DNA of 64,000 nucleotides from Zygaena filipendulae (lineage: Eukaryota > Arthropoda > Insecta > Lepidoptera > Zygaenidae): NCBI GenBank assembly GCA_907165275.2, contig OU015679.1, forward strand, positions 372,001-436,000. The letters run 5' to 3'. The notes beneath the pieces were generated by a model. The model was not told the origin of the DNA. It saw nothing but the letters and a program-made list of their open reading frames with translations, and made no database searches. Numbering within the stretch: position 1 is the first letter of the stretch; the number at the start of each line of letters is the position of its first letter. The translations under genes and the position numbers were made by a program. Positions 47,229 to 57,597 of the stretch are shown piece after piece.

Positions 47229-47879
47229 CTAGTATTCTCTTTTGTTTCTGTTTTCTTTTCTTTCTCCTCTCTGCCTATTGTTACTTTCGGATGGTTCTCG
47301 GATTATTAGTTTGTCATAACGTAGATAGACAATTTTCCCAGCTGCTCTTTCAAGTTTTAATTGTTCTTGTAATTTCTTTCTAGTTTCTAGGACTTGTGGG
47401 GAGTAATCTTCTTTTATGTAAATATTTTCTGACTTCATTTTATTTTTATTTAATAATATAGTGTTTTTTTTGCCGTAGGTAGCTAATGTAACAACGATCG
47501 GTCTCATCTTGTTTTCTTCGTATTTACCCATTCTTCGAATCATTTGTAGATCTGTCTGATCATATCCAATATTTCATTCAAATGTAAGTGTCTCTAAAAT
47601 TTTCCATTCCAGTTCCCTATAAGATTTTTCTCCTTCTTTTATTCCGAAAAATATAATATTTCTCTCTCTGGCTTGTTTTTCTATTTTTGAAATCCTTTTT
47701 TCATGGTCTAAATTAATCTCTTTTATTTTGTTAATTTCTTTCTGAATCGAATCGAACTTTTCATCAATTTTTTCGTAAATTTTTGTTGTAATTCTATTTT
47801 CGAGTTCTTGTAATGATTTCTTGGAATCATTATTAATGTCGTATCTCAACTCCTTTAGTAATTTCTCTATTTCCGACAT
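47229..47879 (-). pseudogene. RTE-type LINE ORF1
   Basis: Two frames on the minus strand: 47,879-47,574 (MSEIEKLLKELRYDIN, a coiled coil, then RERNIIFFGI) and 47,543-47,229 (IRRMGKYEENKMRPIVVTL, YIKEDYSPQVLETRKKLQEQ). Together they resemble the coiled coil, RRM-like and C-terminal domains of L1-type ORF1 proteins. One frameshift lies near 47,570. It sits upstream of ORF2 on the same strand. 47,881-48,430 is probably its 5' region. Confidence 0.7.
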
Positions 47880-48433
47880 TTTTTATTTTCGCTTTCTTCA
47901 CTTGTATGTTTAGAGCGGCATCTATTTGTTATTTATTGTACTAGTTAATATTAGCTTTACCCTAGCGAGTGGATCGTTGATCGATATCTTCAGAGTTGTT
48001 ATATCCCATTAATTAAGAGATTATTTAGTTATAAAATAAAACACAACTTAGGAACAAGAGTTGTACGTGATTTTAATAATAAAAATATAGATGTCGTCCC
48101 TCGCACATAATAATTATGATGGTGATGAAATTAGATCGATTTTATTCTTTGCACTTTTCACTTTACGCTTTGATTTCATTAATTTACACTAATTCTTTTG
48201 TTATTAACCTTATTTTTATTTCACCCACTATCCTGTGTTTTTTCTTATCGTACTTGTTTTTACAAAGATTTACAACCAACACTTTGCAGCACAGGTATTT
48301 TCCAATATTTACTTCGTTTTTGGTGTTTTTGTCCAGTCTTAGTGATTTTTTCGAAAGATTTCACTAAACTACGATGATATTTGAGTTGTTTTGATGAATT
48401 TCGGTTAATTTTTCCACCAAATTTACTTAATAA

Positions 48434-48604
48434 ACGAGGAGCTCAGGAAAATAATTGTTTACGTTGCCGCGCTTACCCACTACTAATTTAGGGATATCCA
48501 TTTTTAATTCCGATAGTCATTGTCGGCCCAAAAGTGAAGTAGTTCCCCCTTCTATTACAAACAATTCCAACTGTTTATTTATATTTTCATATTGAACCCA
48601 CGGT
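48434..48604 (-). pseudogene. Gypsy-B protease, C-terminal part
   Basis: Directly after the piggyBac TTAA the frame reads KPWVQYENINKQLELFVIEG, then TTSLLGRQ, a TGA, LSELKMDIP, matching the end of a retropepsin (LLGR-x-WL). It continues the protease interrupted at 49,736. Confidence 0.65.
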
Positions 48605-48608
48605 TTAA

Positions 48609-49731
48609 CCCCTTATTGCATGAATTATGAAGGAGATGATGAAAAATTTTTTTTTACTGAAAACCTCTTTTATTTGTTATGTATAAAAAGACATAATAGG
48701 AAAAAAAAAAATTATGTACTTATTTTAGAAATTACTACACGAAGCCACATATGGCATCGTATGCATTCTAGTGAAACCCAAACTGATCCATATATGGCTT
48801 CGTATACATTAATTAAAAAATGAAATTATGTTTTATGGAAATCTTTGAAACAATTTCTTTTATCATTGTAACAACTTAACTTTACATTTCCCACATTTGG
48901 TAAACGAACGGAATTTCGAACAGTTCCGACAAATTTGACAACTTGCTTTCGTTCACTCGGGGAAATGGTCCACGTTATCTGAACGTACAGAATCTAGTGG
49001 TAGGTCTTGATACCTGGCTGGAGTTTTTCTTGCTTTCTTCTTGGGTACAGGCGAGTCCGGCAAGCTGGTAGGAGTGGCGCCTCGGCTTGTTGGGGTTGTT
49101 GGGGTACCGACTAAGATGCGCGTAGGACGACCATGTTTTTTAGCCACCGGACATAAATTACTGTCGGCTCGGCTGGTTGGAGTTTCGGCTCGACTTGAGG
49201 ATGGTGTTCCTAAGTTGCTAGCTGGACGACCACGTTGGAACTACCATAAAAGCGAGAAGGGTCCATTACTGCAGAGAAAAGAAAAAGCATCTGAATGCAT
49301 GCGAAGCCATATATGCCCCACAATATTTTTGACACGAATGCATACGAAGCCAAATATGGCAATATCAAAAGAAAGCTCAAAAACAAATAAAAAACACGAA
49401 AAATGCCGAAACGATGACTATTTCTTATAAAAGTATATATCAACATTGTATTTGGAAATTCCAAGGATTTTTACTTACCATTTTATTGCTATTTTCCCAT
49501 TTATAAAATTAGCACAAATTAATTGCACTCTAACGGTCGGACACGCTGCACATAATCTCCAATATTTTGACTAATTGCACTTACCATAGACAAAAAAAAA
49601 TACGTTTCGGTAAACGAAGAAATTATGCATACGAATTCAATGTTGGTTGCGAAAAAACAATAGGTATATTAATAAATTGAAAAAAAAAAAAAACTTTTAA
49701 AACCATATATGGCGTTGTATGCGGTAAGGGG
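48609..49731. mobile_element. piggyBac-family relic (1,123 bp)
   Basis: TTAA at 48,605-48,608 and 49,732-49,735. Terminal repeats are CCCCTTATTGCATGAA on the left and, reversed, CCCCTTACCGCATACA on the right. TTAA targeting with CCC-type ends is diagnostic of piggyBac. Inside is only the end of a transposase. A 20-26 bp motif (tgcatacgaagccatatatg and variants) occurs five times in both orientations. Confidence 0.85.
48826..49147 (-). pseudogene. piggyBac transposase C-terminal remnant
   Basis: Minus-strand frame from 49,147 with KKKARKTPARYQDLPLDSVR, then DNVDHFPE and a TGA where a Trp would fit, then a Cys-rich segment (CQICRNC, CGKC) and, after a shift, RNCFKDFH and a stop at 48,826. This order (HFP, zinc-binding Cys cluster, NCFxxFH) is the piggyBac C-terminal domain. 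The catalytic core is deleted. Confidence 0.6.
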
Positions 49732-49735
49732 TTAA

Positions 49736-50812
49736 TGAATCCTAGGGGCTTTATATTGCTACCATCATAGAATTTTAACACTAAATATTTTTTTTCTAAA
49801 TTTCTCTTATAAAAATATCTATCGTAGGTAGTCTTACTTATGCAAGAAACGGACGACCCAGTATCTACTTCCATTTTAAAATTAATTTTATCGATTAACA
49901 CCGTGACGCTTACCGGTCTATACGCGTTTAAGCTGAGAGTATGCATCTCCTCCTCCACTTCGGAAGAGTTATCTTCGACTTCTTCGCGTTGCGACGTCTC
50001 CACGTGATTCACTCGCCTCCGCGCCCCGCTTGACCGCCCCGCGGATTGTGGACAGACCCGCTTTAGGTGGCCCCGTTGTCTGCACCTGCTGCACACGAAC
50101 GTCCGGTACCGGCAATTCTCACTGCTATGGCCCCGCCAACCGCATGATTCGCACGGCGCGCCGTTCCTGTCGCCGCTCCCGCCGCTCGGCCCGGCGCGCG
50201 GCCGCCCGCCGCCCGGCGCACGCGCTGACGTCACCGCGTTCACGGCGCTCGCGGTAGCGGCCGCCGCTCCGCCCGCGCCGACACCCAGCTCGCCGCAAGC
50301 CGCCTCGCGCTCCACGGCCGCCGCGTCTCGCTCCGCCGCTTCCAATGCGCTCGCTAACTTGATGGCTGCTGTGTAATTTAAATTATCTTCGGCGAATAGC
50401 CGTTGCCTAATGAACTCGCTTTTGACTCCACAGACTAGTTGATCTCTTAAGTTTTCTTCTAAGCTGCTACCAAACTCACAGTACTTGGCCAGTTTTTTTA
50501 ATTCGGTTAAATAGCTTGCTATATTTTCTTCGCCATTTTGTTGCCTTTGTCTAAAGCGATAACGTTCCGCCATTACTGATGGTTTGGGCTGCAGGTGAGT
50601 GCGTAATATTTTTATGGCGTGTTCGTACATCAATTCGGCTGGCTTCTTAGGGCTCGATAAATTACTCAGTAATTCATACGCTTCGTCACCCATTACCGCT
50701 ATAAGCGTCGGCAGCCACATCTCTTTGTCCACCTTGTTCACTTTAAAAAACATTTGTAAGCGCTCCACATAAAGACACCAATTTCCAGATCTTACATTAA
50801 ATTCTCTCACAT
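49736..50812 (-). pseudogene. Gypsy-B gag and protease start
   Basis: Gag enters at the Gypsy-A insertion (EFNVRSGNWCLYVERLQMFF), continues through capsid-like helices (RYRFRQRQQNGEENIASYLT) and an Ala/Gly/Arg-rich linker, to two zinc knuckles, CESCGWRGHSSENC and CSRCRQRGHLKRVC. Protease follows in the same frame with MEVDTGSSVSCIS and ends at the piggyBac TTAA. A gag-protease fusion with CCHC knuckles is the mag-group layout. The original ATG lies at 53,397-53,395, three codons before the inserted Gypsy-A copy. Confidence 0.87.
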
Positions 50813-50949
50813 GACACCGCGACGAGTAAAGTGCAACGTCGGAAATTATGTTTCGCAATAAGTTGACCTAAATATTTTTACGTAGAATGTCTATGTCTAG
50901 AATGATAATTATTTTGAGTGGTATTTTAAAAAATTATTGATGTTAGAGT

Positions 50950-53130
50950 ATGATTAAGAGTTTAATAGAATATTATGAGGTATTAGTTGATATACGAAAA
51001 TATCTAATTAAGAAGGGTCAAAGTAGGTATAAAGGCAAAACAATAGAAACTAAGTTAAGCGAGGCAAAATGTGCTTTTGATAAATGTAGCAACATATTTT
51101 TTTTGTTAGAAAGTAATAAAGATATTAAACTTTCAAGGGCAGTCGATATTTTTAAAAGTATTAAGACAATTTATGAAGAGATAAATAGATTGTGCACTGT
51201 CTCTACAGCTGATTTTTCCGAAAATAATGAATTTATATTACAGACTGATGCTTCAGGCATGGCTATTGGATCCGTATTATGTAATAAAGACCTAAGACCA
51301 GTAGCATATGCTAGTAGACCTTTAAATAAGGCAGAAAGAAACTATCCCACAATTCAAAAAGAGCTTCTGGCGATTGTTTGGTCGGTAAAACATTTTAGGC
51401 CATATTTGTACGGCAGAAAATTCACGATAATGACAGATCACAAACCTTTGATATTTCTCTTTGGCATAAAGGACCCTTCTAGTAGGCTTCTTAAATTTCG
51501 CTTAACGTTAGAAGAATATAATTTTAAAATTATATATGTGAAAGGAAAGGAAAACGTTGTTGCTGATGCGTTATCTAGGATAAGTGTGACGTCTGATGAA
51601 TTAAAGAGTATGCATGAGCAAGTTGTGGCTGTGATAACGAGAGCTCAAAAGAAGAAAATGGATATGATAAGTAAGAATGAAAGTGGGACTGAAAAGACGG
51701 ATCTTGATAAATTCACTGACAAACGGCCTGATCAACCGCGAGTTGTGGATATATTAAGAAAACCGTGTGATTCAGTAGAACTGAGTTTTATGAAAGGAGC
51801 AGAATTAAAGATATTGAGAGACAATAACATGATAACTGACGAGTTAGAGTGTTTTGTATTCGTATCAAGTACTAAGACGATATATGTTAACCTTGATTTC
51901 AAGGCACATTTCTCGCGAGCCGAATTTGTGCAGAAATTAGGTTATTTTTGTGAAAAGATACGTGTTGATGAAATTTGTATAATTAAAAATAAAGATAATA
52001 TTCAGTTTGTTAAAGATATTTGCGAAGAAATAGCGTTACTTAAAAAATGGTCCGGACCACGAATATGTCTATTACAAGGTGTTAAAAGAATAAGTGACGA
52101 TAATGAAAAAACTATTATTATGAATGACTTTCATTTATTGCCTACCAGTGGTCATGCTGGAGTGCGCAGAATGGTGAATACTATTAAAAGACGGTACTAC
52201 TGGCCAGGTATCGAAAAGGACGTCCAGAATTTTGTTAAGAAATGCATGAATTGTCAGAAGTCGAAATATTTTCGTTATATCAAACAGCCGATGGAAATAA
52301 CAACAACAGCTTCTTCGGCATTTGATAAAATTTATTTAGATGTAGTAGGTCCATTAGATAAGGATTTAGAAGGTAATTGCTATATATTGACCATACAATG
52401 CGAATTAACCAAATTTGTACAAGCAATTCCCCTTAAAAACAAAGAAACAGTATCGATAGCAGATGCATTTGTTCGTCAGTTTGTTTTAAGTTTTGGCATT
52501 CCGAGAACAGTAGCTACAGATCGAGGAACAGAGTTCATATCCGCAACTATGGAACAGGTTTGTAAAATGCTTAATATTGAAAAACTTTCCTCAACAGCCT
52601 ACCATCATCAGTCTATTGGTGCTCTTGAAAATGCGCACAAAACTCTGGGTGCATTTTTAAGAATTCAATGTGACAATCACACAGATACGTGGAGCTATTG
52701 GTTGCCATTTTGGTGTTTTAGTTTTAATAACACAGTTCATTCTGAAACAAAGTATACGCCATTTGAACTTGTTTTTGGTAAACTCTGTAGAATACCCAGT
52801 AAAATTTGTGATCCTGTAGAGCCATTGTACAATGTTGATGACTATCCATTACAGTTAAAATATCGATTACAATTAGCCCATGCTGATGCAAAAAATAGTT
52901 TATTAGTAAGTAAGAACAAACGAAAGCAATTGTATGATAAATATGTGAATTCAGTAAACTATGAGAAAGATGATTTAGTGTTAATAAAGAACGAAACAGG
53001 TCGAAAATTGGATGTATTATTCGACGGACCTTATGAAGTAGTAGAAGATCTTGGTAGTAATGTTAGAATAAGAAAAAATAATAGAATTGAATTAGTACAT
53101 AAGAATAGAACTAGACCTTATTATAAATAG
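50950..53130 (+). CDS. Open gag-RNase H-integrase fusion, 726 aa (Gypsy-A deletion derivative)
   Basis: ATG 50,950, the true gag start of the family. Residues 1-93 are gag N-terminus; at NRLCTVSTADFSENN the frame passes directly into RNase H (LQTDASG, DHKPL, VADALSRI). Integrase follows with HLLPTSGHAG, CMNCQKS, YLDVVGPL, VATDRGTEF, GALENAH, and a full C-terminal domain ending HKNRTRPYYK. No stop or frameshift remains, unlike the minus copy. Without protease and RT it cannot replicate on its own. Whether it is expressed is unknown. Confidence 0.85.
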   Translation: MIKSLIEYYEVLVDIRKYLIKKGQSRYKGKTIETKLSEAKCAFDKCSNIFFLLESNKDIKLSRAVDIFKSIKTIYEEINRLCTVSTADFSENNEFILQTDASGMAIGSVLCNKDLRPVAYASRPLNKAERNYPTIQKELLAIVWSVKHFRPYLYGRKFTIMTDHKPLIFLFGIKDPSSRLLKFRLTLEEYNFKIIYVKGKENVVADALSRISVTSDELKSMHEQVVAVITRAQKKKMDMISKNESGTEKTDLDKFTDKRPDQPRVVDILRKPCDSVELSFMKGAELKILRDNNMITDELECFVFVSSTKTIYVNLDFKAHFSRAEFVQKLGYFCEKIRVDEICIIKNKDNIQFVKDICEEIALLKKWSGPRICLLQGVKRISDDNEKTIIMNDFHLLPTSGHAGVRRMVNTIKRRYYWPGIEKDVQNFVKKCMNCQKSKYFRYIKQPMEITTTASSAFDKIYLDVVGPLDKDLEGNCYILTIQCELTKFVQAIPLKNKETVSIADAFVRQFVLSFGIPRTVATDRGTEFISATMEQVCKMLNIEKLSSTAYHHQSIGALENAHKTLGAFLRIQCDNHTDTWSYWLPFWCFSFNNTVHSETKYTPFELVFGKLCRIPSKICDPVEPLYNVDDYPLQLKYRLQLAHADAKNSLLVSKNKRKQLYDKYVNSVNYEKDDLVLIKNETGRKLDVLFDGPYEVVEDLGSNVRIRKNNRIELVHKNRTRPYYK

Positions 53131-53244
53131 ATTTAATTTTGATGACTTTTTGTATTTTGTATGTCTTAGATATAAAATGTTTCAGTGTTTATGGATAGAG
53201 AAAAAAAAATGTTTTATTTTTTTCTCTTTTTTTACCCCGGGAGG

Positions 53245-53388
53245 TGAAGTGTGTGTACAAGCCCTAAGGCGGTATTGACATGTATGTACGCTTCCTTGGG
53301 TCTTATAAAATGTTAGTGTTACATTAATCAGACAATAAACGGTGTTCACTGAAGGTGGTTGCGTTTATTCATTAGTCCCAACAACTCA
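53245..53388 (+). repeat. Gypsy-A 3' LTR (144 bp)
   Basis: TGAAGTGTGTG ... ACAACTCA, preceded by ttttttaccccgggagg as a short purine-ending tract. It contains AATAAA. Confidence 0.87.
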
Positions 53389-53394
53389 GCACGA

Positions 53395-53452
53395 CATTAT
53401 TATTATTATGTATTTTTTTTTTCTAAATTATAATATTTTTACTCGTCGCCAC
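53395..53452 (-). promoter_or_regulatory. Gypsy-B primer-binding site, leader and gag start codon
   Basis: On the minus strand after the 5' LTR: GTGGCGACGAGTAAAAA, where TGGCGACGAG can pair with a tRNA 3' end; then an AT-rich leader; then ATG TCG TGC (53,397-53,389), after which the Gypsy-A copy interrupts. Confidence 0.65.
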
Positions 53453-53564
53453 TGAAGTAAAGGAAACACGTACGTTCGTGGCACTCGTTTATTGCAGACC
53501 AAAACGGTCGTTGCTAATAATGCATATCTACCTGTCTTACCTTTTTATATCTACCTACATCACA
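53453..53564 (-). repeat. Gypsy-B 5' LTR (112 bp)
   Basis: TGTGATGTAGG ... TTTACTTCA on the minus strand, same length as the 3' LTR. Very short for a gypsy element but within the mag-group range. Confidence 0.9.
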
Positions 53565-53569
53565 GTAAT

Positions 53570-54605
53570 GTAGTGACATCTGTTGGTGGTGGTGTATTCA
53601 TAATTTCAACTAGTTTCTCTTTCATTGGGTGTAATCCATTTCTGTCTATTGTATGTCCTAGGTACGTAATAGAATCTTTGTAAAATTGACATTTCTTTTT
53701 ATTCAAATGTATACCACTTTCTCGTAATCTATCAAATGTAAGTTTTAATCTGTGTAGTAACTCTTCGAATGTACGTCCTTGTAAGGCGATATCATCGTAG
53801 AAACAGGCTACTCCCGTCAGTCCTTGTAGTGTTTGGTCCATATATCTTTGCCAAATATTAGATGCCACTTTTGTACCGAACATGAGGCGTTTAACTTTGT
53901 ATGTGCCTTTACTTATGCTTATGGCTTGCATCATCGCTGTATCTTCACTGGTCTCCATATGAAGATAAGCTTGGTTAATATCAAGTGTACAAAAGTATTT
54001 ACCTCCACTGAGCCGGGCAAAAACCTACTCTATGCGTGGTATGGGGTAGTTGTCCTCCAGCAAATTTTTGTTCAATGTTGCTCTGTAGTCTGCACACAGC
54101 CTTATTCTTCCATCCGGTTTAATGGCTGGTACCACTGGAGTCCCCCACTGTGAATATGTAACTTTTTCAATTATTCCATTTTTTTCTAATCTGTCAATTT
54201 CATTCTCTATTCTTTCTTTCATTGCAAATGGTACAGGTCTTGGACGTAAGAATACAGGTTTGACATTATCTTTTAATTTTAAATTAGCTTTGTAATTATG
54301 TATTTTACCTATCTTTTCTGTAAATAAATCGTTGTAATTTTGTAATAAATTATGTAGTTTTACCTTGTATTCTTCAGTATTGAATACCTCCATTTCCTTT
54401 ATATTTAAGTTTTCTAAACTCCAATTGATTTTTCGTAACCATTCTCGTCCCAACATTGCCGAAACCGATTTTTGTAAAATAAATATTCTTCCTGTATTGG
54501 AACTATTTTTATATTTGAACTGTACTGTACATGTACCTATTAGTCTTATTTGTTCTCCTGTGTAGGTTTTCAATTTAGCCATTGTAGGTGTAACTGGATT
54601 AAACT
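53570..54605 (-). pseudogene. Gypsy-C pol, proximal part: protease and RT
   Basis: Begins near 54,605 inside the protease (TYTGEQIRLIGTCTVQF, SAMLGREWLRKI). RT: GTPVVPAIKPDGRIRLCADY, then an in-frame TAG at 54,027-54,025, then YFCTLDINQAYLHM and catalytic FYDD (ACFYDDIAL), LGHTIDRNGLHP. It stops where Gypsy-B inserted; the frame resumes at 36,471. Gag and the protease active site are missing, cut off by LINE sequence on the right. Confidence 0.87.
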
Positions 54606-54882
54606 GGATTGGAGCAAACAGACGCACAGAGCGTAGACAGTGCTCGCAGCAGCTGAGCCTACAGCGCGGCGGCTCGGCGGCGTTCCGCGGCAGCTTCCGG
54701 TACGCAGCCTCCAAATGCTGGAATAATATACCACCACCTATTAGGAACATGAAAACAGCAAACGGTTTCAAAACAGCACTCAAATCCTATCTAATCGATC
54801 TACAAAACGCGTGCGGGTACCTCGCCTTGATAACACTGTTTAAAAATGTGCTCCGTGATTTTATTACTTTAATTAGTGAATA
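54606..54882 (+). pseudogene. LINE ORF2 C-terminal fragment (CR1/L2-like)
   Basis: Plus-strand frame: SFRYAASKCWNNIPPPIRN, then MKTANGFKTALKSYLI, and a stop at 54,880-54,882. The WNxIPxxIR ... FKxxLKxxL pattern is the standard end of CR1/L2/Jockey ORF2. On the minus strand the same bases give a spurious hydrophobic peptide. 54,883-54,971 is AT-rich 3' sequence. Confidence 0.65.
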
Positions 54883-54971
54883 AACAAACTATCTGACTAA
54901 ATATGTGATGGATCTTAAATATCTAACAAACACACAAACAAAGTGAAGAAAAAAAAAGTAAATTAATTAAC

Positions 54972-55206
54972 CGCCGCACTCAGAGTCGACTTTAATGATT
55001 ACTTAATTAAGTATAGATTTTTAAAACAAAACTGCCGCAATCAGATAAGTCTAATAAATTAATGTTGATTGGCATTTAACTAATTAAGTTACGTCTCATT
55101 AAATACCAATTAACATTAATTTACTGAACGTCTCTGATTGCGGTAGTTTTGTTTTAAAAATCTATACTTAACTAAGTAATCATTAAAGTCGACTCTGAGT
55201 GCGGCG
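54972..55206. repeat. Foldback MITE (235 bp, nearly full palindrome)
   Basis: Left CGCCGCACTCAGAGTCGACT and right AGTCGACTCTGAGTGCGGCG are perfect inverted copies. Pairing continues with few mismatches to the centre near 55,089, so the single strand would fold into one long hairpin. No coding sequence. No clear target duplication. Confidence 0.8.
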
Positions 55207-55636
55207 AAGTGTTTTTGAATAAAGTGATGAGTTCAGCATATTAAGGACTTTTGAAATTATAATGATCCAAAAAATTACGGATATTCATTTACTAGACGAC
55301 GCCAAGAGGCTAAAATTACTGTGAATAATTAATAAAGACCATTTATCAATATTAAAATATAGTTATATGTTACGCATAAAATAAAATAAAATAAATACCT
55401 AACGTACTTAATAAAAAATCATAGTACCTACCTACACTTTCGAAATAGTTATACGAACGTTGTGGGGCCCGTATTAATAAACGTTACTCAAGTTGACGTA
55501 CTCACTTGAGAACATCGCAGAAATTTGTCAATATCCCTGTTTAATAACGGCGAAGCGAGTTAACCGTATCTCTTAACCGCATCTTTGTTTATAAGTTCAA
55601 AGTTCAATACCTAACCATTCACATTGGAAAACAAAA
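55207..55636 (+). other. Probable 5' region of the LINE, non-coding
   Basis: AT-rich, with short (aaaat)n at 55,380. No gene is visible before the ATG at 55,637. I infer it is LINE 5' UTR because an ORF1 follows. Confidence 0.35.
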
Positions 55637-57582
55637 ATGGAATGTAAAACCATTTGTGTTAAATGTAACAAAAGGATTAAGGACAAGCATTTTCTTAGAT
55701 GTTCGATTTGTAAACAATCATACGACCTCTCATGTGTAAACAGAGAGAAACTTTTTCACTTAATGGATAAGGATCGCAGAGAAGCCTGGACCTGTGTCTC
55801 ATGTACCCGCGCTAAAAAGCTTCAAAATAAGACTAGCACTCCAAACCAAAGAAAGGACACTGTTCTGGCTTCCACCACCAATCGTGATTTAAATGAGAGC
55901 ATTAAAAATAAAGAGACCATAACAGTAGTAACACCTCAATATAATCAGTTTCAACCAAACAATAACTTAAACTCTGAAAATGTTACTCTCAGGAAACACA
56001 AAATCCCGATAAGAAACTCAGTTGATTCATTATCTGATGAAAGTGACCTTGACTGCTCTGAACTTTGGAGTGATACTCTTAATAGAAGTTGTCCGGACGT
56101 AAATGTTAATTCTAAAGATGAACTAAAAGAGATTAGAAGTAAAATGATGAACCTTCAACTGGAACTTGAAAGTGCGAACACTGAAATTGAACATTTGGTG
56201 TTGGAGAATGCAAAATTAAAAGAAAAATTATCTGACTACAACCTGCAAGTTAAAAGATTAGAAAGTATATGTAGAACTACTCCGAAATCTGTTAAAATAA
56301 ATAAAAGTATGAAGAAAACTAATATCAGCAATCGACAAGAAGATAAAAAAAAGCAGGACTCTAAGTGGGATGTTAACTGCTGTACGTTAAGCGACCAGAA
56401 ACAAGAAGGCTCAAACGATACAGAAATTAGACCAAAAGGGACACCTTTATCTAAAAAAGTACAAAGTAAAACACAAAACACGAAGGAAACGTACAAAAAT
56501 ATATATATATTGGGAGGGCAGCAATGTAGTGGGTTTGCTTCTGTGTTGCGTAAGACTAGAGAGAACACCAAATACGAGAAGTACACCATAACGTCTACAA
56601 TTAAACCAAATGCATGCTGCGTAGACATTCTAAATACATCAGAAACGGTTAACGCCAAATCAAGCGATATAATTGTTCTAAACATTGGCGAACATAACAA
56701 GAACCCAACTAAACTATGTACAGAGCTAAGTTTTTTCCTCAAAACTCACTATAAAATGACTATAATTGGGTATTTTCCAAGGTTTGAATATCAAAATTCT
56801 AATTAGTCCGTCAGTTAGAAAATAAAAAAATAATAGACACGTATTTTTTGCTTTTTCAATTTAATGAAAATGAACATAGATAAAGCGCATTAAAGTTTAG
56901 GGTGGGGGGCTCGTGACGTCAATATTCATTATCAGCGCCATACAAACCGCATTGAATTGTGACGTCACGCGAAATTTCAACTCAATGTATCTCTGTTATT
57001 TTTTGAGTACGTAAAAAAAGAAAAAATACGTGTCCAATATTTTTTACTAATCTACACGACGGACAAAAAAAAAAATTTTTGTCAAGTAGCCAGGCCGAGC
57101 CAGTACTTGGAGTAAAGAACAGTCTATATTTAAATGAGAAAAAATTAAACGAAACATTGAATTTATATTGTAAACATTTTAATAACTGTAAATTTTTGAA
57201 CTTGGATGACATTAATTATTATGATAAATATTTTACGTATAATATGTGCTTAAAACTAAATATTCTCATTGACACTATGTATTATAATGACAAATATCTG
57301 GGTTACGGCAAATCGATGATCACATCAAATAAAAGGGTAATGTCTACTAATCTTGCAAATAAAAGGGTTCTTCTTATTAAAACAATTAACAAAATCACGC
57401 ATAACGAAAAGGGAACGATTCCCTACTACTTTCAAACTCAACCAACTAAGTCTGATGACAACGACGTTGTCTACAAAAAAGATTGCAAGAAAATTATTCA
57501 GACGTTGATTACTAGTTATTTTTCAAAATATAACAAACAAGAATTGACCAAACAATCCGACAAAAACTTTTTTCGTAAATAA
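55637..57582 (+). pseudogene. LINE ORF1: PHD finger, coiled coil, esterase-like domain, split by MITE
   Basis: 389 codons from ATG 55,637. The PHD-type zinc finger has Cys 7, 10, 22, 25, 33, 53, 56 and Trp 51; the usual His is Asp (YDLSC). Residues about 155-210 form a coiled coil (LQLELESANTEIEHLVLENA). The last 100 residues are SGNH-like: IYILGGQQ in place of GDS, and IVLNIGEHNKN in place of GxND. A MITE (56,807-57,063) cuts the domain; it continues at 57,079-57,582 (NSLYLNEKKLNETLNLYCKH, NKRVLLIKTI). An ORF2-like start follows at 57,598. CR1/L2-type LINE ORF1 is the best fit. The 3.9 kb fragment is a relative with fewer motif losses. Confidence 0.65.
56807..57063. repeat. MITE inside LINE ORF1 (257 bp)
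   Basis: TCCGTCAGTTAG at the left and, reversed, TCCGTCGTGTAG at the right; both arms then contain GACACGTATTTTTT. Imperfect terminal inverted repeats of about 55 bp. The middle has two gtgacgtca boxes (56,921 and 56,961). Target duplication unclear. Confidence 0.65.
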
Positions 57583-57597
57583 TAATTTTAATAATGA

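Larger units (their letters stand above)
50812..53388 (+). mobile_element. Gypsy-A, plus-strand copy, 5'-truncated and internally deleted
   Basis: Matches the minus copy from about 8,935 downward, so it lacks the 5' LTR and the membrane ORF. Inside gag it jumps to RNase H, losing most of gag, the protease and RT. It ends with a full 3' LTR. It sits in the start of Gypsy-B gag; CAC flanks both ends, perhaps a 3-4 bp duplication. Confidence 0.85.
36477..53564 (-). mobile_element. Gypsy-B, mag-like Ty3/gypsy element inserted in Gypsy-C and itself full of insertions
   Basis: LTRs of 112 bp at both ends (53,453-53,564 and 36,477-36,588), TG...CA. GTAAT flanks both sides (36,472-36,476; 53,565-53,569). 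Removing the interval and one GTAAT restores the phase of Gypsy-C RT, which confirms the borders. Internal order on the minus strand is PBS, gag start, [Gypsy-A plus copy], gag-protease, [piggyBac], protease end, [RTE/mariner block], RT-RNase H-integrase, [solo LTR], integrase C-terminus, 3' LTR. Confidence 0.9.

Noticed and set aside
54608..54783. Minus-strand hydrophobic peptide FMFLIGGGILFQHLEA resembling the first segment of a two-pore potassium channel
   Set aside because: The opposite strand reads WNNIPPPIRN and FKTALKSYL, the standard end of a CR1/L2 LINE ORF2, in the right place and with a natural stop. The channel-like string is its shadow.
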